A stretch of 64,000 nt of DNA from Zingiber officinale (lineage: Eukaryota > Streptophyta > Magnoliopsida > Zingiberales > Zingiberaceae), in assembly GCF_018446385.1 (NCBI RefSeq), contig NC_055989.1, positions 132,645,004 through 132,709,003 on the forward strand. Direction: 5' to 3'. The position numbers were made by a program, and so were the translations under genes. Below are positions 1 to 10,439 of this stretch, in pieces. The notes under the pieces were generated by a model, which was not told the origin of the DNA, ran no database searches, and worked only from the letters and a program-made list of their open reading frames with translations. Each line of letters starts with the position of its first letter. Position 1 is the first letter of the stretch.

Positions 1-194
1 AAGTTTTCCTTAAAGCTTTTTAGCTTCCCTGTGAAGACTTTCAAAATTAAAATTTTCCGCAGTTGATACAAAGTCGTGACTCAACCGAGGTCGTCAGTTC
101 TAAAATTTCTTACAATGGCTCCTCGGTAAAAATTCTATCCCCTCCTAAACTTTATTTCTTATAATACTTGTTTATTTCTTAGTGTAATATTAGT

Positions 195-1439
195 TTGAAA
201 TTTAGGAAGCGTTCTAAATCTGGTGCTAGGCCCTCTACACCTAGCATTGACCCTAGGTTTCCCACCGACGAGCTTAGGATTAAGTTTATGTCAACCAATG
301 ACATGGTCATTAGAACCAAATGTATAGATAGATCGTTCTTTCTACGCTCTTGTATTCCAGTCTCCGAGGCCATAAACCACTATAGGTTGCGAAACCTTGT
401 TGAGTGCACCAGCCCAGTAAACATAAGTTTATGTGCCGAATTTTACAACAATCTAGTGAAAGTAGACGACTACTCCTATACCACTAGGGCAGCTGGCACG
501 GATATCACATTATCTCCCACCACCATTCGTGAGTTTCTAGGGTTACGAGAGTCACCCTGCACCTTTTTATGCTATCCTCCTAGGGAGCTACCTTTTGGAG
601 ATCCCTACTCACATATTACCCTCGATACAATCTATTCGTATTTCTTTGAGGACCAGGGTGATCCCACTGAGACCCAGTTTAGGTCACTTAACCTTAGAAT
701 TCAGGACTACGCCCTTTATAGGGTTCTAGTACTTTGTATTCTACCGCTGACCACTCACGACATTGCGGTGATGCGTCCATTTCACTCCTTTCTTCTCTAT
801 GCCCTATGTCATAGGTTAGACATAGACATCAGCCTACACATCTTTACAACTATTATTTACGCAGCTGGATACGTGACCAGCAGACGAGTACATATGCCTT
901 ACTGTCACATTCTGACAGCTTACTTGTCCTCATTGCACATTGATGTCACCGGAGGTGACATCCGCCACATGACCGAGTTTGACATCATAGGAGCTAGGAA
1001 CTTTTCCCTAGCAAATATCCATATAGACGATGAGGGTACCATGTCCTGGCATAGGGGGGCACAACACCAGCAGGCAGAGGAGGCAGAGCAAGATGAGTTC
1101 ATGTTGGCACTATTTCCTGAGGAGGCTGCTCCTGCCCCACCACCACCTCGAGCACCACACCCAGCTCCCCGCACTCTAGCTGATCGAGTCTCCGGACTAG
1201 AGAGGGCGATGTCGAGTCTCCAGAACGAGAGCTCCGAGTTTCATCAGGCCATGCGGCGAGAGGTCGCCGATCTTCGACGAGAGGTCCGACAGGAGGTCTC
1301 CGACTTACGACGAGACGTACGGCAGGAGCTCTCCGACCTGCGCCGAGATCTACGAGAGGACGATCGGGCTCGTCACACTGAGCTCCTGACACTACTCCGA
1401 TCGCGGGGTTCTGGACCACCTCCCTCATCATCTCAGTAG
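195..1439 (+). CDS. Extra (env-like) ORF of a SIRE-type retroelement
   Basis: An open frame of 414 residues. The first 280 or so residues resemble the plant transposon-protein domain that annotation pipelines often call 'putative plant transposon protein' (recalled, not searched). A Pro-rich linker follows near residues 315-325. The last 80 residues are a strongly charged coiled coil built of near-repeats such as EVSDLRRDVRQELSDLRRD. No signal peptide or membrane segment is obvious, so a true envelope role is not supported. Its place ahead of the 3' LTR on the same strand suggests the extra ORF of SIRE-like elements. The annotated start is the first ATG after an AT-rich stretch; an earlier start outside the frame cannot be excluded. 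Confidence 0.55.
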   Translation: MKFRKRSKSGARPSTPSIDPRFPTDELRIKFMSTNDMVIRTKCIDRSFFLRSCIPVSEAINHYRLRNLVECTSPVNISLCAEFYNNLVKVDDYSYTTRAAGTDITLSPTTIREFLGLRESPCTFLCYPPRELPFGDPYSHITLDTIYSYFFEDQGDPTETQFRSLNLRIQDYALYRVLVLCILPLTTHDIAVMRPFHSFLLYALCHRLDIDISLHIFTTIIYAAGYVTSRRVHMPYCHILTAYLSSLHIDVTGGDIRHMTEFDIIGARNFSLANIHIDDEGTMSWHRGAQHQQAEEAEQDEFMLALFPEEAAPAPPPPRAPHPAPRTLADRVSGLERAMSSLQNESSEFHQAMRREVADLRREVRQEVSDLRRDVRQELSDLRRDLREDDRARHTELLTLLRSRGSGPPPSSSQ

Positions 1440-2159
1440 CTTCGACTGTAGCTCTATTATGACTCTAGTACAGCATGTAGCAGCATGTAGCAGCTCTATT
1501 ATGACTCTTGTATCTATGTCGACTTTTTACTTCAGACTTGATTGATTATACCCTAATCTAATAGTTTAGTCTTTCTATCACATTTTTTTTTTGAAATTCT
1601 AGGCAAATTTTGATTTTTCAAATCCCTACTTTACTAGACTTTCAAAAGTTGGATTTAGCCTAGGATTTCCCCCTAGAAATCATGCTCCCCCAGGACTCAG
1701 CCAGAGCATCTCACAAACACCTAGGTTTACCTTGATTGTGTTTGTAAACATAGAACGGTGTGAGATGCATAGGGTACAGCCTGGACTCGAGAATGCTTAT
1801 TTCCGTGCATCAATATAAGTCTGGGCGTTAAATACATGATTAACAGTAATCAAATTAAGTCTTCCAGCCTTAGTCAAATCTAACTGGATCAATTGACTTG
1901 ACTTGACTAACCAAGTGAACATTGTTGCCCTCTAGGCAATCAGCAAGTAGCTAAACGGTTAGACAGTTGGTGAAGGAAATAATAAGTTTAAGCATGTCTG
2001 TACTTAAGGGATATGATACCTGATCAAAACAAATCTTTACTCATGCTTGGACTTTTAGGGCTCTGATACCTTACTAAAACAAAATGACAAGCTATTAACA
2101 AATAAGGTTATCGCTTCTCCTTTGCCTTAAGTATTTTTGAAACACATTTCAAAGCAGCC

Positions 2160-2660
2160 TTTTCAAAAACTTTCTCCAAATTTTCAAGTGTCCTCTATTC
2201 TGGAAATTTTTTTCTTAGAAAGTTATTTAAGCTGAAACCTTTTTGAAAAATTCTGAAGTTGAAATTTTTTTTAGCTTTGAAAATTTTTGAAAATCTTCCT
2301 TGGAAATTTTTAAAAAAAAAAACCTGAATGTTTTCTTCCAAAAATTTCTGAAGTTGAAAATTTTGTGTGAAAATTTTTGAGGTTGACATTTTTTTGTTTG
2401 AAAAATCTGAAGATTGAAAATTTTGAAGTTAAACTTTTGTTTGAAAATTTTTCTGTGAAAATTTTGGAAACTCCTAAAACACACTAAGAGTTCCTCTTGG
2501 CAAATCACTTCAAACAAAATCAATTGACAAAATTTTGAAAAATATTATTATTCTAAAGTATTGACTTTCACTTGCTCCTTGCCTAAGTTAAAACGTTTTC
2601 TGCTAGTTTCTGTCTTGAAAAATTAAGTTTTTTCAAAACTAGCTTATTTTTTATATATGG
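2160..2660. repeat. Low-complexity T/A-rich block (TTTTGAAA-like)
   Basis: About 500 bases of irregular repeats of TTTGAAAATTTT type. Frames open here on the minus strand are Phe/Lys-rich low-complexity translations and are not genes. Similar blocks recur at 63.05-63.95 kb, also next to SIRE-like noncoding sequence. Confidence 0.6.
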
Positions 2661-2751
2661 CAAAGGGGGAGAGTAGAGAAATTCAAAGAAAGAAATAAAA
2701 ATAGAAATTCAAATTCAAAGAAAGAGTAGAGAAATTATTTAAAAGGGAGCG

Positions 2752-3912
2752 TGCAGGAAGCATCCGACGATCGAATTTTAGTTTTGATAATGGCAAAGGA
2801 TTCAAAGTTAAGTTAGTGTGTGATCTAACATGTTTGAATGAGTGTTTCAGGAAAGTCCTAGCTGCGATTAGGCAGGTGAAAAACCCTAAGGGGTGGTAAC
2901 CTTAGGTCCTAGGGGGCGGTAACCCTAGGTGGAGGAAAACCCTAAGGAGCGGTAACCTTAGGTCCTAAGGGGCGGTAACCCTAGGTGGAGGAAAACCCTA
3001 AGGGGCGGTAACCTTAGGTCCTAGGGGACGGTAACCCTAGGTGGAGAAAAACCCTAGGGGGCGGTAACCCTAGGTCCTAGGGGGTGGTAACCCTAGGCAA
3101 AAAGTCCAGTCGGTCTGGAGGACCGGACTGGCATCAGGTAATCTCTCCTGAGGGGAGTAGGTGAGGACGCGTTCCCCGTAGAGGGAACAGTAGGCGTCAG
3201 GTCGACCTAGGGTTTCCGGTTGGAAATTCGAAGTCAGACTCGGACAGTCCGAAGACTGTCAGTTATTACTTACTGTGTTTTATCATATTCTAACACTGTC
3301 TTGCAGGGTATTTTGCTCGGACTAACCTTTGTTTGCAGGTGAGGAACCTGCTGGAAAAAGGTGGTCCGGGCGCCCGGGATGGATCCGGGCGCCCGGAGGT
3401 CCGGGGGCCCGGGACCAACTTTTATCCCTGCCGCGACTTCGCCACGTGGAGCACCCTAGTTGGTTGGCCACGTCACACTCCAGGCGCCCGGAAGGGATCC
3501 AGGCGCCCGGAACGTCATAAAAAAAGAGGGTCGAGGGTGCAGCCAAAGGATCATCGAATTCCAAGCTTTCTTTTGTGAAGTGCTGCCAACGAGACGACCT
3601 TGAAGTGCTACTACTCGACATCGACAACCCGAAGCTCAGACTCTTCGATCTTTTGTTGTCGGTATTAATTTACTTATTGCTTTAATTGTAACTCAAATTG
3701 TAATCTTTCCGATATATAGTTGTTGCCCACCGAAAGCGGTCAAGGACCGCGGGCCTTCGAGTAGGAGTCGTCATAGGCTCCGAACGAAGTAAAACACCTG
3801 CGTCTCTGTGTTTGATTTTACTTTCCGCTGCGTTTCTATTCTGTGTTTTAAATCGCTAAAATAGCCACGAGCGCTATTCACCCCCCCCCCCTCTAGCGCT
3901 TTCGATCCATCA
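2752..3912 (+). repeat. 3' LTR of the SIRE-type element
   Basis: Begins near TGCAGGAAGC after purine-rich sequence (AAAAGGGAG) and ends at GATCCATCA, just after the C-run and CTCTAGCG that are typical of SIRE-like LTR ends. It includes a four-copy tandem repeat and GC-rich GGCGCCCGG motifs. Exact ends are estimates, since the second LTR is not in the window. Confidence 0.45.
2878..3101 (+). repeat. Tandem repeat, about 56 bp x 4
   Basis: Four units of about 56 bases, each made of two half-units of about 28 bases with the core GGCGGTAACCCTAGGT or GGCGGTAACCTTAGGT. Related but weaker copies of GGAGGTAACCTTAGG occur at 44.40-44.55 kb inside another SIRE-type LTR, so the motif belongs to the LTR family. 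Confidence 0.8.
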
Positions 3913-4646
3913 AAATGTTGCTCAGGCTGATGCTGAAGATATGACTGATAATGTTGGGACCAATCAGAATTCCCTTGTTGTGTGTTCCCATACCCGAATC
4001 CTGCAATTAAATTATACCTGTCCTGCTGATAGATCTGATAAGACTGAGGATCAGGCTGAAAATACTGGATCTTGGTCGAGAATACACTGGCAAAGGAATG
4101 AACATCCTCGATAATCATCGGTATAGTCCCATATTGCTGATAATTTGAAGCCATAATCTCGATAAGTTCTTTGGCCTGAGTAGATGTCTTGTTAACTAGA
4201 GCCCCTCCACTAGCTGCATCAACCATACTCCTATCCATGAGACACAATCCCTCATAGAAGTACATAATCAGAAGTTGATCGTTTATCTGGTGTTGAGGGC
4301 AACAAGTAACAAGTCTTTTAAATCTTTCCCAATATTGTTGAAACGGTTCTCTTGTGAATTGTTGGATTCCACAAATACTCCTCCGAATAGCTGCGATCCT
4401 AGAAGCAGGAAAGAACCTCGCCAGAAATAATTTCTTCATCTCGAACCAGCTGATAATAGAGTTGGGTGGGAGACAGTACAACCAATATTTTGCTGAATCC
4501 GCCAATGAGAATGGAAATGTTCTAAGTCTAACATCTTCTTTTGATATGCCAAGTGGGTTCCATGAAGAACAAACCATCTCCAAATCATGTAGATGTCTGT
4601 TGGGATCTTCACTAGAAAGTCCATGAAACTTCGGTAATAAATGCAC
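3771..4646 (-). pseudogene. Retrotransposon gag fragment (Athila-type)
   Basis: A frame of 291 residues with the plant retrotransposon gag core: SSEDPNRHLHDLEMVC, then FPFSLADSAKYWLYCLPP and FARFF-like helices, then CCPQHQINDQLLIMYFYEGL. This is the pattern of the gypsy gag family (PF03732-like). Homology probably ends near 3912, and the last 45 or so residues are translated LTR sequence of the neighbouring element. Part of a truncated fossil. Confidence 0.75.
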
Positions 4647-5029
4647 AATAGTTCATAACTCGAAGTTTGCATCTAAATCAGGATAATGGATGCAGAATGA
4701 ATCAACTGATAAATCTGGTGCCCAAAGCTCTCTAAGAGTCTTTTCAGTGTTCTTCTTCATTTTGCTTGACAAATCTGAAGGTCTGATCATACTGAATCTC
4801 TAAAGCTACTGATAACACACAGATTTCCTAGTCTTTCCTGAAACACTCATGCAAATACCATCAAAAGACATAGGAAATAGACAAGATATCACACATGCAT
4901 ACAAGAGATGAAATAATTAATCCCCTAACAATGTTTTTGAATTTTTTTTTTTCAACCACAAAAAAATAGAAACAAGAAAAGAGAGAAAATAGAAAAAACA
5001 ATCATAAGATTACCAAACACTATTACTTC

Positions 5030-5047
5030 TCCCCGGCAACGGCGCCA
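5030..5047 (-). other. Primer binding site, tRNA-Asp type
   Basis: The plus strand reads TCCCCGGCAACGGCGCCA, which equals the 3' end of plant tRNA-Asp(GUC) with CCA. The minus strand is therefore a perfect 18-nt primer site. It lies 3 bases from the LTR edge at 5051, which fixes both the LTR boundary and the minus orientation. Confidence 0.85.
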
Positions 5048-5050
5048 ATT

Positions 5051-6761
5051 TGATTACGGCCTAATTTTGTCACGAATTGGGCATCAAATGATGAAGTACC
5101 AAACCCCTCCTATACTAATGTAGCATAGGAATGACTCAGGTCGTCCGCCAACAAAAGTAACGATAGGATGGTAAACTTAGGATCGTATGTTATTTCTATT
5201 TTTGTGATTTTTTAATATGGAAAAGGGGATTTGGATTTTAATTCTAAACCTAACAAATTAAAAGCAAGACAAGTAAGAAATTACTCTAATGCGGAATGAA
5301 ATCTAACTAAGTGCGAATAATTAATCCACAACGCATTGTCACACTACACTATGGATTAATCATCAACACGATTAAACTAAATATGAAATAACAAGACAGA
5401 AATAAAATCTAATCTAAGCAGAATTTAAACCCTAATTTGAAACCTACCACTTAACAACTAAACAAACTCCAAATAAGACTTAAACTAAACTTTGACAAGG
5501 TAATAAAATGCTAACTACTTGCTAAAAACATAACAAACATAAAATGAATCTGATCTAAGCTATAAAAAAGTAATAAAATCAACTAAAAAGGTAAACCAAT
5601 CTATTCTCACAATCAATTCCACAAGTTTCATACTCTTGCCGTCACACAAGAGTACCAAAATCGAAACCACCCAATTTCGAACCTCAGTGGAGATTCTAAG
5701 CTGCAAATCAATTCGAGGAATGCTCACAAGTGCCGACGGACCACCCCCGGCACGTTGGAAACAACCCAAAACCCCAAGAATGGCCGAAATCTGAAATCTG
5801 GTCTCTGGATCTGATGGAAGGCTATGGAACGCGGATGAACGTCGAGTGAAGCTCAGGAACGCCGGAAGACCACCTCCGAATGTTGCTGATGGGAATCGGA
5901 GCTCAAATTTGGAAGAACACCTCCAAATCGAGCTGGAAAAGGGAGATGCCGCGAGCCAAATTCCACCGAAGAGAACACCCTCCAATGGCTCCAGAAGATC
6001 GGGATGATGCCGCCGAGATGCTCACTACCGAGATTGAAGCTCGGGAGAGTGATTGGAGAAGGAAAGGGGCCAAAATCCGGAAGTTTGCCGCGAGGACGAG
6101 GCTGCTGCGCGCTGTGGAGTCGACGAAGAAGCTGGCCACTGTAGCTTCTGTTTTAAATCTGATCCAGATTTGAACGGACGGCTAGGAGCAATTTGGAGCT
6201 AAATCAATGGTAAAAGCTTGCCCAAAATCCTATCCGAAGGTATTGATCTTGATCTAGAGTCTGGATCTACCCTCCCTTAGGTCGGATTGATCAGATCATC
6301 ACTGGATGGCCCAGATCTGCCGATCTTCAATGAATGGCCCAGATTAATCCGGCTGGATCAATGGCTGGATGAACTCAGATCTGGATCAAAACTTCTGGAT
6401 CTTCATCAATGGCTTAGATCTGCTCCCCATTAGGTTGGATCGGCCAGATCTTCAATGGATGGTCCAGATCTGTCCTATTCTTGATGAACGACCCATAATG
6501 CTCCAAAGCTTGATCTTCTTGTTTGAACTCCGATTCGAGCCCAATTTCGGTCCAAATAGATCCAAATTCAAGATCCTTTGATGCCTACAAAATAAAAATC
6601 AAATATTAGCATCAAATAATATAAAAATAAAGTAATTTGCAATTAAGTTCAAAAATACACACAATGCACAAAATGTGATGTAACCATGATTTTAACCTAT
6701 GAAATCAACATCAAACCATGCATATATGAATCAAAATAATGTAGTAAAATCATGGTTATCA
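5051..6761 (-). repeat. 5' LTR of the Athila-type element
   Basis: Bounded on the plus strand by TGATTACGG and ATGGTTATCA, next to the primer site. It contains no gene; small frames in it are incidental. The right end is chosen only by the TG...CA rule and the matching TGATTA/TTATCA tips. Confidence 0.6.
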
Positions 6762-7380
6762 AGCGCCCGAACCCAAGTTTTCCAGCAGACTCCTTCCTGC
6801 AAGAAATATGTTAATCAGAGGCAATTATACCCTACAAAACAGATTATTAGTATAATTCATTGTTTAATAGAAATGAGTATGACTTAGACTCCGTCTTTCC
6901 GAGATTTAAATCTAGTCACGATCTCAACTTAGATTTTCGAAATGGATCTAAGTTGGATCGACGCCTAAGTTCTCTTCCCGAGAACGCGTCCTCACAGCCA
7001 CTCCCCTCCAGTGACTTACCTTTATTTACCTGCCAGACGTCCGGTCAACCCTTCGACCCGTCTGGATTTCTCGCCAGCTATCCGGTCAACCCGTCGACCT
7101 AGTTGGACTTCTCGCCAGCTATCCGATGAACTCGTTGACCTAGCTGGACTTCGTGCTAAACGTCTGGTCAGTCTGTCGACCCGTTTGGACTTCGTGCCAG
7201 CTATCCGGTCGACCCGTAGACCTAGTTGGGCTTCGTGCCAGACATCCGGTCAGCCCGTCGACCTGTCTGGACTTCTCCTGCACACTCGGTCAGAGTGTTA
7301 GATTAACAACAAAACTAACTTAACCTATTTTGTCATTCATCAAAACTTGGGTTAGATCGTTAGTGCTAACCGCACCAACA
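6762..7380 (-). repeat. SIRE-type LTR remnant (LTR a)
   Basis: The minus strand starts at 7380 with TGTTGGTGCGG, followed by the LTR phrase TTTTGATGAATGACAAAATAGG, as in other SIRE-like LTRs here. The other end is unclear, somewhere in 6.76-6.85 kb. It carries a 41-bp tandem repeat. Confidence 0.45.
7033..7278 (+). repeat. Tandem repeat, 41 bp x 6
   Basis: Six consecutive units of 41 bases, 246 bases in all. Each runs from CCAGCTATCC through GTCGACC to GGACTTC(T/G)(C/T)G, with about 10-25 percent divergence between units. It lies within LTR a. Confidence 0.85.
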
Positions 7381-7535
7381 AATAGCGTCTCACCCAAATC
7401 ATCGGTTCCTACACTTGTTAGTGCACAGCAGAAATACAAAACAAATCTAATAAATAGAAAGCTAAACCTAGAGGCAATAACCAAGACAATCAAACCTCTA
7501 ACACGTTTATGTAACGTGGTTTGGAGATCACTTAC

Positions 7536-8452
7536 TGTAGGTGCAGCGGAGGCCGGCAAGAGGGGGTGAATTGCTGAAAACAAAAAATAAACTATACCCT
7601 CCTCGTGCTTTCAACTCAATTAGTGCAATAGTAAATAAAGCAGTAAAGTAATTAAAGCAGTAAATAGAAAAGAAACAGGAATTTAACCCGGTTACAACCA
7701 AGGAGGTTGTTAATCTAGGGCAATGGGAAGCGCATTAAAAAGAATCTCCTTTACTGAAGGCGGAGAAGCCTTTTACACTTTGAAAGCTTAGAACTATTGC
7801 TAGGAATGGCTACACAATTGATTGCTTGAGTTGTTGTTTAATTCCTACCTCCAAGGGCTTTTAAATAGCCTTTGGAAATTCTATCCCGAGGGTCCAAGGC
7901 GCCTCCAACAAGGTCCAAAGCGCCTCCAGCTCGGTGAGTGGATAGAATTCTATCCGGTGCTCGAAAGGTCATTCTGACCTGGCTCAAGGTGCCTTCAATA
8001 AGCAATGAAGGCGCCTTCAATGCATGTTTAAGGCGCCTTCAAGTTATTGCTACAGTAACTTCCTGCTATAGTAATTTCTAGCCTCTTTTGACTCCTTTTC
8101 TTCTTCGCTTTGGCTTCCGAAACTCCGTTCTTTTGGGTGATTTCGGCCAACCGAAATAAGGCTCACCCAAACCCAATTTCTGGCCTTCCTCGAGCAGTCT
8201 TCCTCCCCGGCTTAATGTTCCTCGAACGCCGTGCACGCTCTTCTCGCCCACCGATGTACTCTTCCGCAGTTCTCTCGTCCTTCTGACGCACCGAGCCCGT
8301 CGGCTCCCTTCCCGTGCCGTCCTTCTCGCTAGCTGCGTCTTCCGCTCGACTTCCTGCGCTCCTAAGCTCCTGCACACTCAGACACATGGATCAAACACAG
8401 CAAGACCTAACCAACTTGGTTGATCACATCAAAACACCCACGGGGACCAATA
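7536..8452 (-). repeat. SIRE-type LTR remnant (LTR b)
   Basis: The minus strand starts near 8452 with TTGGTCCCCGTGGGTGTTTTG and ends near 7536 with TTCACCCCCTCTTGCCGGCC and then CTACA. That end matches the style of the 3912 end (TTCACCCCC...CTCTAGCG). It contains repeated GGCGCCTTCAA motifs at 7.9-8.05 kb. No gene is seen; open frames here are Arg-rich incidental translations. Confidence 0.45.
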
Positions 8453-9228
8453 CTTACTCCTACTCCACGGCTATCCGTTAGGTGGACAATCCCGATCTGT
8501 TGGTGGATGACTCCTTGAAAAACCTCCGGCTAGCTCGAGTAGCTCCTTGTGGGTGGAGAAACCTCGCCACAAACTCGCACAAGCTCTTGATCACTCAAGA
8601 AGACCTTGGAGACTTTAATAGAGGTTAACCACGTCTATTTTTTTCAACCTCAACCAAGCTCCCAAGGCTTGGTTATATAGGTCACGGGTTGGAAAATCCC
8701 GCCTACCAGTCGACTGGCCTCTTGTGAAAATTTGAACGTTACATCCCAACGGCTCGATACCAGTCGACTGCTACAGTAACACTACAGCAAAACCCTGATT
8801 CTAAGATTTTACCCTCAAGTACATTCACTCAGCACTCATCCTCGCCCGACCAACCTAGACCTAGCCTTATAGCCTCCTCCATCAGTCTTGCGTCCCTCGG
8901 ATGCCTCCCCATCCTTCACGTCATGCCTTCTGGAGCTTCCATCGGTTTTGTCATTGTTGTCGGGTCTTCCTTTGCTAAGAGGTCGCACCTCCGGGACTTC
9001 GTCTATTGTCAAGTCACATTTGGACTTACGTTGCCAAGACTACCTGCTTGGACTTACACCGTCAAGACTCATCCTTGGACTTTCCTCCTTTGCCAAGATC
9101 ACACTTGGACTTTCCTTGTTGTACCTGTATCCTGCACACTCACAATGCATATCAAATACAACAATAAACCTAACTTAAACCTTTGCCAAACATCAAAACC
9201 TAAGGTACCCAAATTGCTCCAACAATCT
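8453..9228 (-). repeat. SIRE-type LTR remnant (LTR c), 3' LTR
   Basis: The minus strand starts at 9228 with TGTTGGAGCAATTTGGGTACC, directly after a purine tract (9229-9242), so this is a 3' LTR of a minus-strand element. A minus-strand CCTATATAACC near 8.68 kb could be the LTR TATA. The left end is blurred by LTR b. Confidence 0.5.
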
Positions 9229-9242
9229 TCCCCTTTTTGATG
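9229..9242 (-). other. Polypurine tract
   Basis: The minus strand reads CAAAAAGGGGAAGAT immediately before TGTTGGAGC of LTR c. Position and composition are those of a second-strand primer site. Confidence 0.6.
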
Positions 9243-10199
9243 TTTGGCAACTCATTTAAGTTAGGGAGACAATAATAATGTAAATAAACATGCAATCTAC
9301 ACATGCATAAATCATGAAACCTAATTCTAGACTCCCCCTTCACCTAACCTCCCCCATAAAAGGCAAACTTCTCCCCCTTTACTAATAAATGAACAATCAC
9401 TCCCCCTTCTCTTAAGCTCTCCCTTGAGTTAGGATTTCTTGCAAAGGTATGTAGGTTTCCCACTTAAACCTAAACTTCTCCCCCTTTGTCATACATCGAA
9501 AAGAGCTCCAACAATATCCCAATAATTGGACTCTTTGACCTCTAATGACCATAAACATCATGTATTAACCCCCCATAAGATTACATATATGTTCCCCACT
9601 CTTTTGGTCATTTTCTAATGCTAGAAAATATTTTTAGACTGTATCAGTCGACTGTCATCGCCAAAATGAGCTCGTGAACAGTGTTACCAGTCGACTGGTA
9701 CTCTATTTCTGAAAAAATTAATATTTTCTGACCAACTTCAGAAATGCACCAAAAATTCTATAAATCTCCAAAAATTCTCAAATTTTGTGGAGAAGTCTAT
9801 TTTAACCTTATCTACTTGGAAAAAATATATATAAAAATATATTTATCACATATCCCAAGATTGACATAAAATTCAAAACTAGCTAAATAGTTCAATTGAA
9901 CCTTGACCCAAAGTCCTAGTTTTGGCTTCCTCTTGATGTATCTGCCTATACTAAACCATAATGCATCTCTTGTATTAGTTTATATGACATCTATACATCA
10001 AAAATCAATTTTCATGCAATATGAACCCAATTCATATTTTCATGCATGAAACTTAACCCAATTGTGTCAACCAACTACAATAGAGACTCAAATCCATCTC
10101 TAATCCCTTTGGTACATATTGGTTCACTTGAGATCATTTATCATAACTTAAACGGGTTGCCAAACATCAAAACTTAGGGTACCCAGATTGCTCCAACAG
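9243..10199 (-). mobile_element. SIRE-like noncoding internal/LTR remnant
   Basis: No gene is seen. The left 250 bases have repeated CTCCCCCTT motifs like SIRE 3' noncoding regions. The right end, read on minus from 10199, starts TGTTGGAGCAATCTGGGTACC and so looks like the start of a second, related LTR. A fused or recombined pair of relatives is likely. Confidence 0.35.
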
Positions 10200-10439
10200 T
10201 TATGAAAAATATATTACATATGAACCTGAATTATTAATAAGAAAAATACTTACGAGCCCCCCGACAACTCTATGGACCTTGTAGCCACGGGGTGTTACAG
10301 GCTGCTGCTCTGTCATAATGATATCTGCAAAAATTTCACTGCAACACATCATAATAAGGTTTATAAACATGATAATATAAATACAAAATAATATGGAAGC
10401 ATAACTTACTTGATGAATAATAATGCTAATATTTAATCA

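Larger units (their letters stand above)
1..3912 (+). mobile_element. 3' part of a SIRE/Maximus-type Ty1-copia retrotransposon
   Basis: The stretch reads as the 3' end of a long copia element: an extra ORF (195-1439), about 1.3 kb of AT-rich noncoding DNA, a purine-rich tract and an LTR-like block (about 2752-3912) ending in C-rich sequence. SIRE-lineage elements are known to carry an additional, env-like ORF between pol and the 3' LTR, and this order matches. gag and pol would lie left of the window. The right edge abuts an Athila gag fragment on the opposite strand, so this element probably inserted into the Athila copy. Family assignment rests on layout and LTR style, not on a pol domain. 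Confidence 0.55.
3913..6761 (-). mobile_element. 5' part of an Athila-type Ty3-gypsy element
   Basis: Read on the minus strand, the order is LTR (6761 to 5051), primer site (5047 to 5030) and gag (4646 leftwards). The LTR ends TGATTACGG/GGTTATCA (as seen on the plus strand) and is about 1.7 kb long, a usual Athila size. The element stops at about 3912, where the SIRE-type LTR begins, so only the 5' end is here. It is a broken fossil. Confidence 0.65.

Noticed and set aside
2195-2523. Phe/Lys-rich minus-strand frames at 2.2-2.5 kb
   Set aside because: Translation of a TTTTGAAAA low-complexity block.
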